Shown here piece after piece: positions 25,394 through 39,401 of a DNA stretch of 64,000 bases. The DNA is taken from assembly GCA_021018815.1 (NCBI GenBank), contig JAITYX010000022.1, positions 1,240,001 through 1,304,000 on the forward strand, read 5' to 3'. Source of the DNA: Talinum fruticosum (taxonomy: Eukaryota > Streptophyta > Magnoliopsida > Caryophyllales > Talinaceae). The notes beneath the pieces were generated by a model that did not search any database, was not told where the DNA came from, and was given only the letters and a program-made list of their open reading frames with translations. How positions within the stretch are numbered: position 1 is the stretch's first letter; each line of letters begins with the position of its first letter. Made by a program: the position numbers and the translations under genes.

Positions 25394-28300
25394 ACCGTTT
25401 GGATACCTGGTTGAGTGAGTGAAGATGCCAGTCAAAAATATTTTTGTTGTGTATATGATCAGGTTTGATGTTTTATCTCTTGTATTAGTATATTTATTAT
25501 TATCCTTGATTTATTATTAGTTTCCATGAAGTAGGTGCAAGTGTAATCAAACTAAAGGCTGTTTGTAATGTCTGGGTTGAAAACTATTATGCTGTATATC
25601 TGAGGAGAAATTTAAATTTCATGATTTTTTAAACTTCATAAACCAATTGAGACAGGTTGGTATATTGCTTTTATGCATTAGGCTTTTTTGTAAATGAAAA
25701 TTTTCAATTTTTGCAATCAAAGTAACATTTGTTCTTGGCTTCTGGACAGTTGACAGGCACTCCAATCTCATTTACTTATCAAGTAAATTATAATGGTGGC
25801 AATTAAGACAACGGTTAAAGTTGATCTCTGGGAGGTGTTATCATAGATTCGGGTTTAAATAATATTTATGCTGGTGTTTGTATCTTAATTGCGCAAAAGA
25901 AAAAGGTCAATGTTTATTTATATTGAAGTGGTCAAGTCAAGTTCGAGTATATTAGATACTTATATAATTATATTTATTGCCTTTGTGTCTCATTTGATTT
26001 TTTAAAAACTTTAATTAGTAAATGTCATTTTTTTTTTGATGAAAAGTTAATGTCATACGTGGTAAGGTGTAAATGTGATGCAATATCACTAATAGTGAAA
26101 TTCCTTTTTCTTTTATTACGTTGCATCACATAAAGGAATCCTCATTGTAAGTTACAACAAACAAGCTCCTTGTGAATTTAGACTTATTACTCACTTCTCC
26201 TTTGACTGCTTCATGTCACCTCTATTATTGGAGGCACCCATGATTTGACCTAGAATTTATTTTCACTAGATCTAGTAAACGAATTATTTGGTTCGATTTT
26301 TGAGTTAAGCTCACCTTAGGTTAGATTATGTTTAGGTCAATAATTTCGGGTCTATTTTGGTTTTAGTTTGGGTCATTTTTTGTTTCCGTTGCTTTTGAGT
26401 TATTAGTTTATATTTGGTCAGAAAAACTTGTTGTGTTAACAGAAATAATTTTGGAAAAAAATATTTAGGTCGGATTAGGTTCAACTTGAGTGATTCGGTT
26501 TTGAGTCAACTTTATATTAACTATTTCGGACGTGAGCTTCAATATAGAGTCACATTTATCAATTTACTCATAATACAAAATTGAGTCAAATTTTTATGTT
26601 TAAAATAAGCTCAATAAAAAATGGTCACCCAAGTTGAATCACACCTCATGAATTTTAACATCACACTCCACATAAATGGAAAGTGGACTCCGATTCATGA
26701 TTACAAATGTAGACTTCTTTAGGTTTACTCCCAACCAGAGTCAATTCCCCCAATAACAATTTGAAGCCTACATTACGTTTACTCCCAACCAAATTTAGAC
26801 TTCAAGGTGTGATTGTGTGGAATTGACACTCTAGATTATCTTCGTAATCACGAACGCCGCAACGGTCCACCTTCCATCTTTTTGTTGAGTCAAGTGGAGT
26901 GGGGATTTCATGTTGAGCTTATGGTTTTTCAGACCATTAAAAACAAAAAATAGTTTTGCGCTTTTGCTTAAGGTCCAAATCATGGCTTTGGAGGGACGAG
27001 ACAAGCATCTTGGTTGGGGAGATTCAAACTCAATATTTTCGTCCTAAAGTTGTGATATTATCTCATAGATATGAGTTTATCTCTATGTTTTACGTACTAA
27101 CATATGTTGTTTATATAACCCTTATATAATAGTTCGATTATGCTAACGTCGAATTTGTTGGGGACGATGGTGATATGAGAAAATAGAAAGATTTTGAGAA
27201 TTAACAGAAAGGGGAAAAAATGGGAGATTTATTTTATGGAACCGCCTTAAATAACTGTAGTAATAATGGAATTTTTCTTCATTTGCTTTTTATTATCTGT
27301 TTGAACTATGTTGTAATTATTGAATCTACTTTAATTCAAGTATTTTTTGGTACATCTACTAATTGAAAAAAAATAATATAAAGTGAGTTTAAGTTGACAA
27401 AAGCAATAAACAAAATATTAATAGAATGATGTAAATTTCTCTTTTTTAAAAAAAAATCAGTAGATAGCCATGAAACCCCTCCCTGGAAAGGCATTGCAAA
27501 AAGCGATAAGGTCCCTACACTTGCAAACTATCAAATTCATCACTATTTCAGTAAAATTATCCTGCCATAGATTAATTTGACAACCTAGTATTAGTATAAT
27601 TTCGTCCTAACTGGTTACTTTGTTAAAGACGAGGCCATCCTTACGCTCCAAATTGACTATATCACCACAAAAAATGCTGATACACACACCTTCATAAACT
27701 TATTATTGAATTGCATCTCGATCCATGCATGTCTCAAACATTTTCCTCAAAGTGCCAGGGATGATCAAATGGACTCCCCAAGCATTTACCACCCTATACT
27801 AAACTAGCCAGTTGGCTTTGTCGTACTTTCGATGTATCCCATACAACTCATACATAACTAAGTGAGTGTCGGTTAGATGACAACACTTCTACTTTTCCTT
27901 CTCTAACGAGGTTTGAATATAGAAAAAATAATTCTTTACCTTTGTAGACACACAAAAAGTATCATGATCTTAATGTTTTATTTAATTTTATTTTTTTTGT
28001 AAGCTTGATGATAAAAACTTAACTTCAACTGTGCACTTGGGACAAGATTGAATTAAAGCAGAATTCTTTTTCTTCTCTTTAGTCTAAAAATTGAAACCAA
28101 CAAGTAGACCCACATCATAAAATACCATAGAACATCTCAAATTTCAGCTCAGGTGACCCACGCTGGTCCCCAGCCTCAGCCTTGGACCATGCCAAGCCAG
28201 ACATAGAACCCCAGACTGCATCCCAATCCACGCCGGTCCCCAAGCCACCAAAGCATTGACATGCTCAAAACCGGCACATTCTCAGTTGATTTTCAGCTTG

Positions 28301-28956
28301 TTTTTGGTGCAAAACTCTGTTGTTATCCAACCATTTTGGGGCTAAATGAGGGAACCCTAAACCTCATCTATTCCTATAAATAATGCATCTTGATTTTTTA
28401 ACAAGTGCACCTCCTAGAAATCGACATTTGTGGTGAATACAGATCCGCACCGTGGTTCTTACAGACCTTGTGTAAAGAGGAATTGTGGTGGGTGGTAAAC
28501 TCGGACTTTATATCTTGAATTTAGTATCCTCATTCCCTTTTAGACTTCTCGGTCCAACTGAAATACCCTTGAGATACGAGACCTCGTTAAGTGACCTGCA
28601 CTATGATTGCAACATAAAAGAGAGAAACAAAACAAAAAACAGCTCATGTGCTAGTTGATTAGCATGGATAATACTCTTGACACATTTTCCACCCTACACC
28701 AAACTAAAGAAGCACACTGATTAATCCCTCCAACTTAAACACTTCTTGTTAGAATTCTCCTACCTTTTTAACAGATTTTGAACAAGTCATCTATAATTTA
28801 GAATGTTCTAGCCATTTCCCCTTCTATCCAAAGCATTTACCTTGTCAGTCATATTCTAAATCTAAAGCATCCAATTGATGTGTTGTTATTACTACGTATG
28901 AGTATCTATGTTGTTACTATGTATGAATACCTATATTTTAATAACAAGTAAACTTA
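25394..28956. other. Intergenic DNA between genes A and B
   Basis: The first 300 bp or so probably holds the 3' UTR of gene A (TA-rich, TTTATTATTATCC near 25490-25505). A weak GGGTC/GGTTCG-type tract lies around 26270-26530. TTTACTCCCAACCA occurs twice, near 26727 and 26778. A C-rich patch with two 'cacgc(t/c)ggtcccca' copies lies at 28155-28245. No open frame shows a recognisable domain. Confidence 0.5.
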
Positions 28957-29475
28957 TATTCCCTCTGTTTTAAATTACCTATTGTTTTAGGAGGATAAAG
29001 AAAAATTAGGGTGAAAGTTAGCTAAGAGATAAAACGTTATATACCACTTTTATCTATCTTTTTTAATTTCTAGTAAAATTACACCTCTCTTTTCTTTTTC
29101 TCTCTTCTCCCAATTTTCTAATCTCGGATTTTTCCTCTCTATCTCTCTTTCTCTCTCTCTCCATCTCTTGCCGATTTCCTAATCTCACATAATCTCTTTC
29201 CTGACAATACTCTCTCTCTCTCCTCTCTATATCATCTCTCTCTCTATATGTATATCTCTTTCTCTATATCTTTTCTCTTTTCATTGTCATGTGAATAAAA
29301 AGAAGTAAATAATTAAAAAATAAATATGTTAGGATATTACTAGAAATGATATAGTTTTAAAAATAAAAATAATAATTAAGATGGACGAAATTGAAAAATT
29401 AGTAATTAATATACCATTAGGATTATGAAGTGATAACTATTATAAAGTGATATATGTTGTGAAACGAGAGGAGTA
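28957..29475. mobile_element. Stowaway-like MITE upstream of gene B
   Basis: The left terminus TATTCCCTCTGTTT matches the reverse complement of the right terminus (TACTCCTCTCGTTT), the CTCCCTCCGT-type inverted repeat of plant Stowaway (Tc1/mariner) elements. Both ends are flanked by TA, the expected target duplication. The 519-bp interior is non-coding and includes CT-rich microsatellites at about 29130-29275. It ends about 420 bp before the gene B start codon, so it may form part of the promoter region. Confidence 0.75.
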
Positions 29476-29770
29476 TAATTAACTACTGAAATATTGGCTA
29501 AATAGTTAAGATTGAGGTATTCAATATATTAATCTTTAAGTTTAATTTGAACTCCCTTAGTATATTCTATTTTCTTTTGTAACTAATCTTAATCAAATAA
29601 TAAAATAAATAAATAAATAAAATTGAATAATATTAGTTTTTTTGTTTCTAAACAAACACATTGATCGTCCTTGATATCTGCAATTTTTTCAAAGTATTGA
29701 TCTTGACTACAAAACCATTAAAAAAAGAAAAATCAAAGACTTCAGCTAGATCAACAATCATGATATCAAA

Positions 29771-29896
29771 TATTTAAATTCCCGTTGCGCTTTAGCTACT
29801 TTCAGTCTCCATACACCAACTCCACGCCCTCCATCTCTCTCTCTCTCCCCTCTAGCCTCTGGGTTTGTGATCATCTGTTCATCGGAGAATCCAGGC
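29771..29896 (+). promoter_or_regulatory. Putative core promoter and leader of gene B
   Basis: A TATA-like TATTTAAAT at 29771-29779 lies about 120 bp before the ATG at 29897. A short CT run (about 29833-29847) sits in the presumed leader, echoing the longer run in gene A. The TSS is unverified. Confidence 0.4.
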
Positions 29897-30023
29897 ATGG
29901 AATTTGGGCGATGGCGGTCGGTGAAACTTATCGTTTGGGTTCAGTCGTGGTGCGGTTTGTTAATGGTGTTCTGCGTTCAAGCTCAAAACACTTCCCGAGC
30001 TGCCACCACCGCCCCTGCCGAAG
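29897..30023 (+). other. Gene B exon 1: signal peptide
   Basis: A 42-codon exon, same length and phase as in gene A. A hydrophobic core around residues 11-27 ends in CVQA|QNTS. The next residues (Ser/Ala/Thr/Pro-rich) begin the mature ectodomain. Confidence 0.87.
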
Positions 30024-30712
30024 GTTAGCCTCTCTCTCTTGCTCTCTGTGTTAGGTGTCTGGTTTAACTTAAATTAATATATGTATACTTTCAGTTTCAG
30101 AAAATAATTACTTGTTTGTTACTTTTTAAGTTCAAATTTTATTAATTTTGATCAATATTTAATTAAAATATATATTAATTTATAATATAAAATAATTATT
30201 AATAGATTTATTTTAAAAAATATTTTTATTATAATATAATTTTATAATTTTTTCCATTATACAATTTTAAAAATCGATGGTCAAAATGATGCATTGAAGA
30301 TTGCAAAACGTATAATTTTTTTGAGATAGATGGAATATCATTTGAACTAACTAAAGTTTTTTAGTATTGAAATTTATAAAATTTTAATTTTTATCAGTTA
30401 TGTTGAAGAGAACAATCTAAAAGTAGTACTCTATGCATAATTTCATAATTGTGAAAAATTATAAATTAAAAAATAATATTACACAATTTATAAATTATAA
30501 TATTATTTCACTATTCGACCATATTTTGATTTTCCAATCTATATAATAATGTAACTTTTAAATATAGTTATTTTTTAAATTTAAAATACAGGTCTCATTT
30601 GAACAATTCTTTTAAACTTTATATATGGATTTTTGAGGAATTAGATTTTGTCAAGATTTATTCATGCTTTTGATAATGCATAGATAAATACATACAATGG
30701 CACAACTATAAT

Positions 30713-30775
<63 letters not shown>

Positions 30776-33700
30776 TTTTATTTATTTAATTTATACAGAA
30801 TATTATTCTTTTCTTTTGTTATTGCACTAAATTTGTTTCACATTTCTTTGTCCAAAATTCATTTTTGAAATTATGATAAAAGGCTTTATTATTTAATTTT
30901 TTATTTTTAAGTTTTTAAACTTCAACAACTCTACCTTTAAGATTTTAGATAATTAATAATAAGGCTTTTAAATTTAATACCTAACAAACCAATATCAAAT
31001 TGATCCTACTTGACCAGTAACTTGATTCTAACTTCAATTTCTATTTTCTTTTGGCATAATGAGTGTTTGCTGTCTCCTTCTTAAAATATTTTTTTCTTTT
31101 CAACAGTAATTTATTTAGTTACTTAATTAATCAGAGACTATTATATAACAACTTACTTTTAAAACTATTTTATCTGGTCGTATTATTCAAATATCTCTAT
31201 TTTCTCCTCTCTCTCCACATTTTAAATTTCAATGGCTATTTTTCTAACATCTAATAATCCAATCCAAATAATTATTCTCTCCATCTCATCCAGCGATGAA
31301 TTGAGCACTTTGTATTCCTCTAAAAACAAGTTTGATTAGTTATTTTTCCTCGTCAATTCAATCGCGCCACTAGCTTGTCTACCTATCTCTATCTCCACTG
31401 CTTTCACTAGAAAAACCAAGGTTGGATTCTCTGTAAGTTACGTGCATTATATTCATTATTTATTTACAAATTAGTTTAATTTGATGCAGCGGAAGCTATA
31501 AATTCAATATTACAACAATGGGGAACGCCTGCGGACACCACGCAATGGAATACAACGGGAGATCCCTGCTCTGGCTCGGCCATTGACAATTCTGCGTCCA
31601 TGGATGACCCGCGATATAACCCTTTCATCAAATGTGATTGTAGTTATGATGGCAACACCACTTGCCACATTATAGCTTTGTAAGTATCTTTCTTCCCTTC
31701 CTTTCAAAAAAAAAAAAAAAAAATGTATCTTTCTTCCCTCAAATCTAGCTCTTCACAGTTCCGAGAGTATGAGGCGGATTATGTCAGTTAGTTCAGCTGC
31801 TAAAATATCGAGATAGTATCCACCACTAGATCTTGTTTCCACTTATATTGGCCTCTACCTACCACTATGCCACATAAATTTGCAAAAGGGTTGGAAGGTC
31901 GGATAGCGAAAAGTGGGTCACTTGGTTTAATTTCAGATGAGATGCATTTTGAATTAGGATGTGTTTGGTTGGAGGAAATATTTTTCAATTTTTCATCGTT
32001 ATAGGGGAAAATATTTCTGTTTAAAAGTAAAAAATATGATTTTTCAGACACGAATGAATTGTTTAAATCAAAATTTGACCATTTGATAGGGACATTAAAA
32101 ATATCTCAATTCTAAAATTTAACGTCAAAATTCCTTCATTAAAACAATTCAGTCGACCAATTTTTGGATACGGAATTATTTCAACGGTTTAAATCGAAAC
32201 TTTACCTTGAGAAGGAACATTAAAAGAAACTAAAGTCTAAAATTTAATGTCAAAATTCCTTCATTTATTGATATTTATCACTAGTATATAACCACTAATA
32301 CAATGCGAAATATGAGTTAGAAAGTTATTTTCTTTTTACCAAATAATAGAAAATACAAATTAAAATTATTTTCCTTGGAAATTTTCATAGAAAAACCAAA
32401 CACACCCTTAGTTCAAAATGGGTTGATGAAAAGTTGGATACGGTAGCTTTCCCAAGTCTAGAAATGTTGCTTGTAATTAACTTCCCCTACCTTACACTAG
32501 GCAGGGGACCTTATAAGAAGCACTAGGGTGTTGGGTATTATGGAGCCTAATGGAAACTTTGGACTTGGTAAAATTGCATTACGGGACAAGAAACAGTGAA
32601 CACGGGCGTGGGGCGACAAGCACGGGAAGTTTCGGAGCGAAACACAAAAGAAGGCTTGGCAGCAGCCAACACGGGTGGGCATGGGCCGTGCCGGCTGCCC
32701 AGTGCCTCGGGGCTTTGATTCTTGGCCGTTTTCTTCGGTTATAGCTTGGTTTAATGAGAGTTAAGGCCGATTAATGCGTGTTTATTGCTTGTTAAAGGCA
32801 TGTAAATGTTGTTTGACTGATTATGCGCTAAAACCTCCGTTGTTGTATAAGTGATTAGTGAATTATAAGTATATAAGCTAGTGAGAGCTTGAGGGAAATT
32901 CTTGTAAACTACTCAAAGTCTAGTGCATCGGTTTTGTGGTTTTTTTTTTGGTTTTGGGTTTTTCCACGTTAAAATCTTGTGTCCCAAGTTGTGTTTTTCT
33001 TTTGTTCATTTTACATTGTTTGAAAGCTCTCCGATCCTAACATAGGGTAATGTGAGTAGTTGGATATTTGGATGTGTAAATTTCACACATCTAGAATCCT
33101 ACTATCACGTTAACCTAATGCCTTTTTCTGACTTGCTCCAATGGAACCAATATTGAAGAAATTGAAAAAATTGGTCATTCGCCACCATAGATGCTTTATC
33201 CCTAGATGTCCAGGCAACTGCTGTGCCTGAACACATTTTTGGGAGAACCAACTAGCTACTGGTTTGAGTGGCATTTCACCTCTGACCCCAACTAATCCAC
33301 TAATTCTTTGACATCAGTCGGTTTAAGCGTCTACGTAGTTTCATTCAAGTTTTGGGGCCTCTATTTAGTTTTACCCAAGCTTTGGCTCCTGCCCAGGATT
33401 CTGATTTAGCAGGTGGTGTTACTATTTCCTCCATCCCAGAAAAAGTACCCTCTTAGAAATGAGAGCCCACAGCCCTCTATCCATAAGAGGGGGAAAAAGG
33501 CTCTTACTTCTGGGAGGGACTGTTTTTTATGGGGGCAGAGGGAGTATTAGCAAACTGAAGCAAGTTAAATCACTTTCATGAAAAAATGAATAATATGATA
33601 TAAGGGCTTTAGGTTTTTGCGCTTGTTGTGGGCACATCATGTCTTTAGCCTTGCAAACCTGTTGTGCTCTCCTATAAACTCGCTATATTGATACTAAAGC

Positions 33701-36700
33701 TATGTTAATTTCCTTCCACTTATCCAAGATTTTGAAACTATTGTGCAGCCAAAACCGCATGTCATTGATGAATAATTTAAGAATGAATGCCTTGGGATGT
33801 AAATATACGAATAATGCCTGAAAGGAAGTGCGATTTCTTGTTGTAATTGTGAAATAAAAACTACTGATTTCAGATAAGTAGTACTTTCTTAGTTGGAAAA
33901 TATGTGATTCCATGGAGAAATAGGCCTCACTTTGTTAAGTTCGGCTCTAAGTTGGGAAATAAATAAAGATTTGGCAACAAAGCGATTGATGAAGGGTGCC
34001 TTCTACTCCTGATTATTGAGGAAATGATAACTTGTAATGGAGAGCTTTGATTGAAAACTTGCATCTTACACCTCTAAAAGCAATCTAGGATCATGAGCTT
34101 GACATTGTAAGTGTTCATACCTGACATTGTTTCTTGGTAAGCTTGATCATCTCTGCGCTGAGGTGGCTTATAAATCATGTTGTATGCCGTGGCTATTTAA
34201 CTGACTAGTCTCCTCAGAGAGGCACCGTTGTTGAAATCCTCGAGAAATTTGAACTTGCAAAGAAGTTTATTGTCATCGCTGATAGTGCAAACACGAAGCA
34301 AAAATATTGGACTCTTATGTAAGCTTTGCTGCTATCCTAATCCCTGCCAAAAGATTAGAAAGGCTGGTGTGTATTTGGTACATGTCATGAAGATTGTGTT
34401 ACTGCTTATCTTTTCTGTTCCTTTGTATATTTTATTCTGAGGGTCATATATGCCTTTTCTCTTCGTGCTCTTTTTTAAAAGATTCATCTGTTTAAACTGA
34501 TTTGACTAGCTGAAATACTTGATGCTGATTTTTAACAGGAAGGTCTATCAGTTGGATGCCATAGGTGTGATACCAGATGAACTCTGGAATTTGGTTTACC
34601 TTACAGATATGTATGTTATATTTCACTCCGTTTTGCATCTGAGACTTTGTCATTCATTTTCCATTATGCTAAAAACTGGCACCGTAGCTGATATGAATGG
34701 GCCGCTTTAACCTGGGCGCAGTTAAGGGTATGGTGGTCCTGCCCCAGACATGGAATCATTGGCTGCCCCAGCCCACCAAATTATATGAGCTGTTCTAGGT
34801 TCGTGTCTTGTGGATTGTGGTTTATTGTTTCAACTTGAGTCAGCTCATAAAACTCAGCTCAACTTGTCCACTGGGCCTTGGACCTGCATATTTCTTATTG
34901 GTGCCAACCAGAGCCGGCATTGGCTCGACCGGACCAACTAACTAGCTACCAGTAATGGGTTCTTCAAACACAGCCACAGTGCTGGAGCATCAGCATGAGA
35001 TGATGAGAACTTACTCCTTTAGGTTTCATTGGTTCATTAATATGTGACACCTTCATGTCATGCAGGAAATTAGAAATGAACTTCTTGACAGGCCCTATAT
35101 CATCAGGCATTGGCAATCTAACACGCCTGCAGAACCTGTATGCGCAAGACACTTGCTTTTATATATGTAGTATGCTAATACTGATCCGGAATATGTATCA
35201 CTCTAATGTTTTATCATTTATCACTTTGTAATTCAGAGACCTTGGTACCAATGCATTTTATGGGCAACTTCCTAAAGAACTTGGTAATCTGACTGATCTG
35301 CGATCACTGTGAGTCTTGAGTTTTCTGTATACTAATATTTCATTTATTTCTGTTTTCACGCTTGGGGATCACAATCCACAAGACATTTTGGTGCACTTGT
35401 TCTCCCAAAAACATGGAAGCTTGGTGTTTCGTGTACTGCGAGGATTTTTATACCGTTAAGTTCTTGACCTCTATTTAACGTTGCTATGGTTTTATAGGGG
35501 TATTGGAACAAACAATTTCTCTGGCCCCCTACCATCAGAGATAGGAAATTTAAGGAAATTGGAACAACTGTAAGGTTCTCATGCCTTGCTAATATCATCT
35601 TTTTTTTCCCATGTATTGGTGCATGACTATGTTTGACTCTCTTCACTCTTTGACAGGTACATAGATAGTTCTGGAGTTAGTGGTCCAGTCCCTTCAACAT
35701 TTGCTAATTTGCAAAACCTACAGATACTGTAAGAGCTCATCACAGATATAAGTCACAAACTGGGCTTCAAAGAAATATCCTAATGAAGTTTGTAGTTCAA
35801 TTATTTGCAAAGTATATGTTTGACTTTAATCGTGTGCCTCTTCAGGTGGGCATCAGACACTGAACTTACGGGATCTATACCAGAGTTTATTGGGAATTGG
35901 AGACAGCTTCAAACCCTGTGAGCATTTCACTCAACAGACAAATTTCATATCTTCAAGTCACCTCATCCATCCACTCTGTCAATCCAATTATTTTAGCTTA
36001 ATGCTTCTTCTGATTCTCATTCAAATATAGGGAGCTTGAGGGAAATGCATTTGTGGGACCAATACCTTCTGCACTTTCTAGTCTAACCTCTCTGACAGAA
36101 TTGTGAGCTGTTCTTTCCCTCTCTCCACATGTCTCTGTGCATACGTCTATGTGGTGTGTGCATGAAAATGAGAGTGTCTTATTTGAAGAATTTTCAGAAT
36201 CTATTGTCTTCTTATTTCAGAAGAATTTCAGAAACTTTCTTCTCAGTTGTGTATTACTTGTAGGAGGATAAGTGGCCTGTTGAATAGCAGCTCAACCCTG
36301 GATTTTGTCACCAATTTGCAGTCCTTGAGGACCTTGTAAGGAACATGATTCATTCTAGTGTGCGCATGATTGTGCACCACCCTTTTTCAATCACAATGAC
36401 AATCTGACTAATGTAGAACTTATTGTGGTTCTCTGCAGAGTTTTAAGGAACAACAACATCACAGGTTCCGTACCCAGCAGTATAGTGCAACTCCAGAGTT
36501 TGACTTTGCTGTAAGTTATATGCTGAATATTGTTTTGAAAGATGCCCTTGTTGTGTGTGGATATATATCTAGTAACACATCAGTCAGCCTGTCTTAGAAC
36601 TGGCTAGTCAACCTAGTTGGCTAGTCCTATTACGTGATGAGACAATGCACAATTCACAGCTAGAGACCCAGACCGAAAATAAGCCAGCCTGATTCTAATC

Positions 36701-39337
36701 CAAATGCAAAATGAATCAACATCAGAAGTTTCCATCAACCTACTCTGACCCATCAGAAATTGACCTAAACAGAATCTAAGTGTTCATCCCCTATCATTGA
36801 GAAGGTGGGTTATTCAAGCCTATACGGTGCAGTTGCCTTTGAAAGTGAAATTTATCTAGTCGTCCATATACACCTACTTAATCGTGTCCAAGAGGACTCA
36901 AGTAGAGAAATCTCTCAAAGAGCACCAATGGGCATAAATATCTAACATGACAAGGAGATAGATGAAATCCTTGCCAATCGCATGGTGTGCCATCCAGCCA
37001 TCATTCATACATGAGTTACTTGTTTCATGGAAGAGACCTCCGGAGCCTATCCAATATGGAGCATATCCAATACTTGTGGCAATTCAAGGAGAAAATCCAT
37101 GAATACGAAGATTTAAAAGCAACGAGTACATTACCCAATTAGTTTAGCCAGTGATATGTCATTTACTTGTGTTTTAGTGACCTAGAATTTTCTTGTTATG
37201 AAGTTATTTGATTCTAAGGCTGTGTGAGTAGTATCAACTGAGTTTATTTGTCAATTAGGGCTGCAATCTCTTGTTTTCTCTCACTCCTTTGATTAAATTA
37301 TTTTATTTACTCTCTTTCCACAAAATAATAATAAGCCTCCAAAGCAACAAAAACGTTTCTACAAATAATTTATTGTGGATCTCTAGGAACCAACCGAAAC
37401 ACAAGGGTAAAGTTGCCTAAACCTGAATCTACTTGGACCCTGCTGAAGCAGGATCCATATTAGGGGTGGTGGTTGACTGGTGGTGGTTATGATGTTTAAA
37501 ACCTTAATCACCTATTGTGAAGCATGAAGCTTTGGTTGGTAATCACTGATGACTGATGAGTGGTGAAAGATTCCATGCAAATTTTGTCTCCTGATGTGAT
37601 CCATTTCATTCTTGTCCTTACATTTTGTCCTTCATTTATTTCTGAGTATGGAAACTGAATTTTCAACAGGGACCTAAGCTTCAACAGCTTAACAGGTCAA
37701 ATTCCAAGCTCACTGTTCAGTCTCGGTTCCCTTTCTTACTTGTGAGTAGTCATGTGTCTCATTTGCAAATTATAAGTCTGACCTTTTCTGGATGTGAGTT
37801 ATGCCTGCAAAGTTGAATGCATAGTTATTCAAAAGCTTTAGAAAAAAGGATTGTCTTTTATTGTAGGTTTCTGGGAAATAATAAGCTAAGGGGTGGCCTG
37901 CCAACGCAGAAAAGCATTTCTTTGGTTAATATGTAAGTCCTATAAACTTGATTTGTTTCTTTTGGTCTGTGCTTCCAAAAGTTTTTGCTGATAATTGCTG
38001 TGTGCTTAGATTTCACCCAGACATTACTCACATTACGCATGATTCTATATTCACCTCCTAACGAAAATGGCCGAATGTGATTCCCAACCTTTTGCAAGCT
38101 TTGTGTAATGCAAAATGTGTACAGTCCCTTACTAGTAGGGTCTGGCAGAGAAGCTCTCATTTGGACTCTATATTTTAGGCTATGTTTTTGAATTATAAGA
38201 GAATCTAATTTTCATTCTTTATCTTAAATTTTAGAGAAATCTACATATTGCTTGTACTTAGAAGATCATTATCTCTTTCTTTATTGTAAAGTCAATGGTG
38301 TTTTTGGACAACTCTCTGAGTGAAAGTAGCACAGCCAATCAACACGAGACTGTTAGTGTTTAGTTTTAGCCTTCGAGGAAGACTGTGGAGGAAGGTGGGT
38401 TCAGACCTATCTCACTTGTTCTCACTAGGAATGTCATCTCCTGACATGAATTCATGCCAAAGCGTCCAAAGGGTCAAAATCATAGATTTTTCAAATTTTG
38501 GTCTGATTTGCAGCATTGATAGTCATCTTTTTGTCAGTGTCAAGTTAGTGGAAGGCGAAGAGCGTAAGCATCAGAGTTTAAGATACATTGGGACTATTCT
38601 AACTGCATAAATTTCATGCTCGGTGAGATTACAAACTTAAAAATACTGCAGTTCAAGTTAGAGAACACGGTATGGCTATAAGTGATTGGTTTAAATTTAG
38701 ATAATGAGATATTTTTGTACTATCCATGCAATCTAAGCAGAATAAGTAATCTGGAATGGGCTTTGACTCCTTTGTGACTGTAAACCCTGCCTGAAGGTGA
38801 AGGGCAAGTAGCCAGGTATACTTAAGTTGTGTAAGGAAAATGTAATGTTGTCCTGAATGTTGTATTAGAAATACTAGTAATTAAGAAGTGAACTTAGAAA
38901 TGAGGGTAGCAACAATTACGATATTAAGGGGGAACTATAGCCATATAGGAAAAGATCAAATGTCACGACAATGGAAGACCAGACGAGGGCTCGAAATAAC
39001 TTCAGTTATAAAATGTCTTTGAATGCACTGCTGAGATGCTAAATGATCATATTGTTTCAGTTCCTAGATTCATATCATGTTTGATGGGTGTCATGGGATT
39101 CAATCCATAGAAGAATTTCAAGCAATTTTCTTCTATTACATGGCATTGCATTGTGAGCTGCCAAACAATTAGTGTTTCCAGCCTGTTAGCTTTAGAGAGC
39201 ATATCACATTGACTGCTCTCACTATAGCAGTTTTATATTTCTCTGGACGAGGATCTCATTAGTTCTTTTGGGCAGATGTGCTAGGTGTGACAAAAATCAA
39301 AAGAAAAAAAGGAATAAAAAAAGGAAATAATTGAACG

Positions 39338-39401
<64 letters not shown>

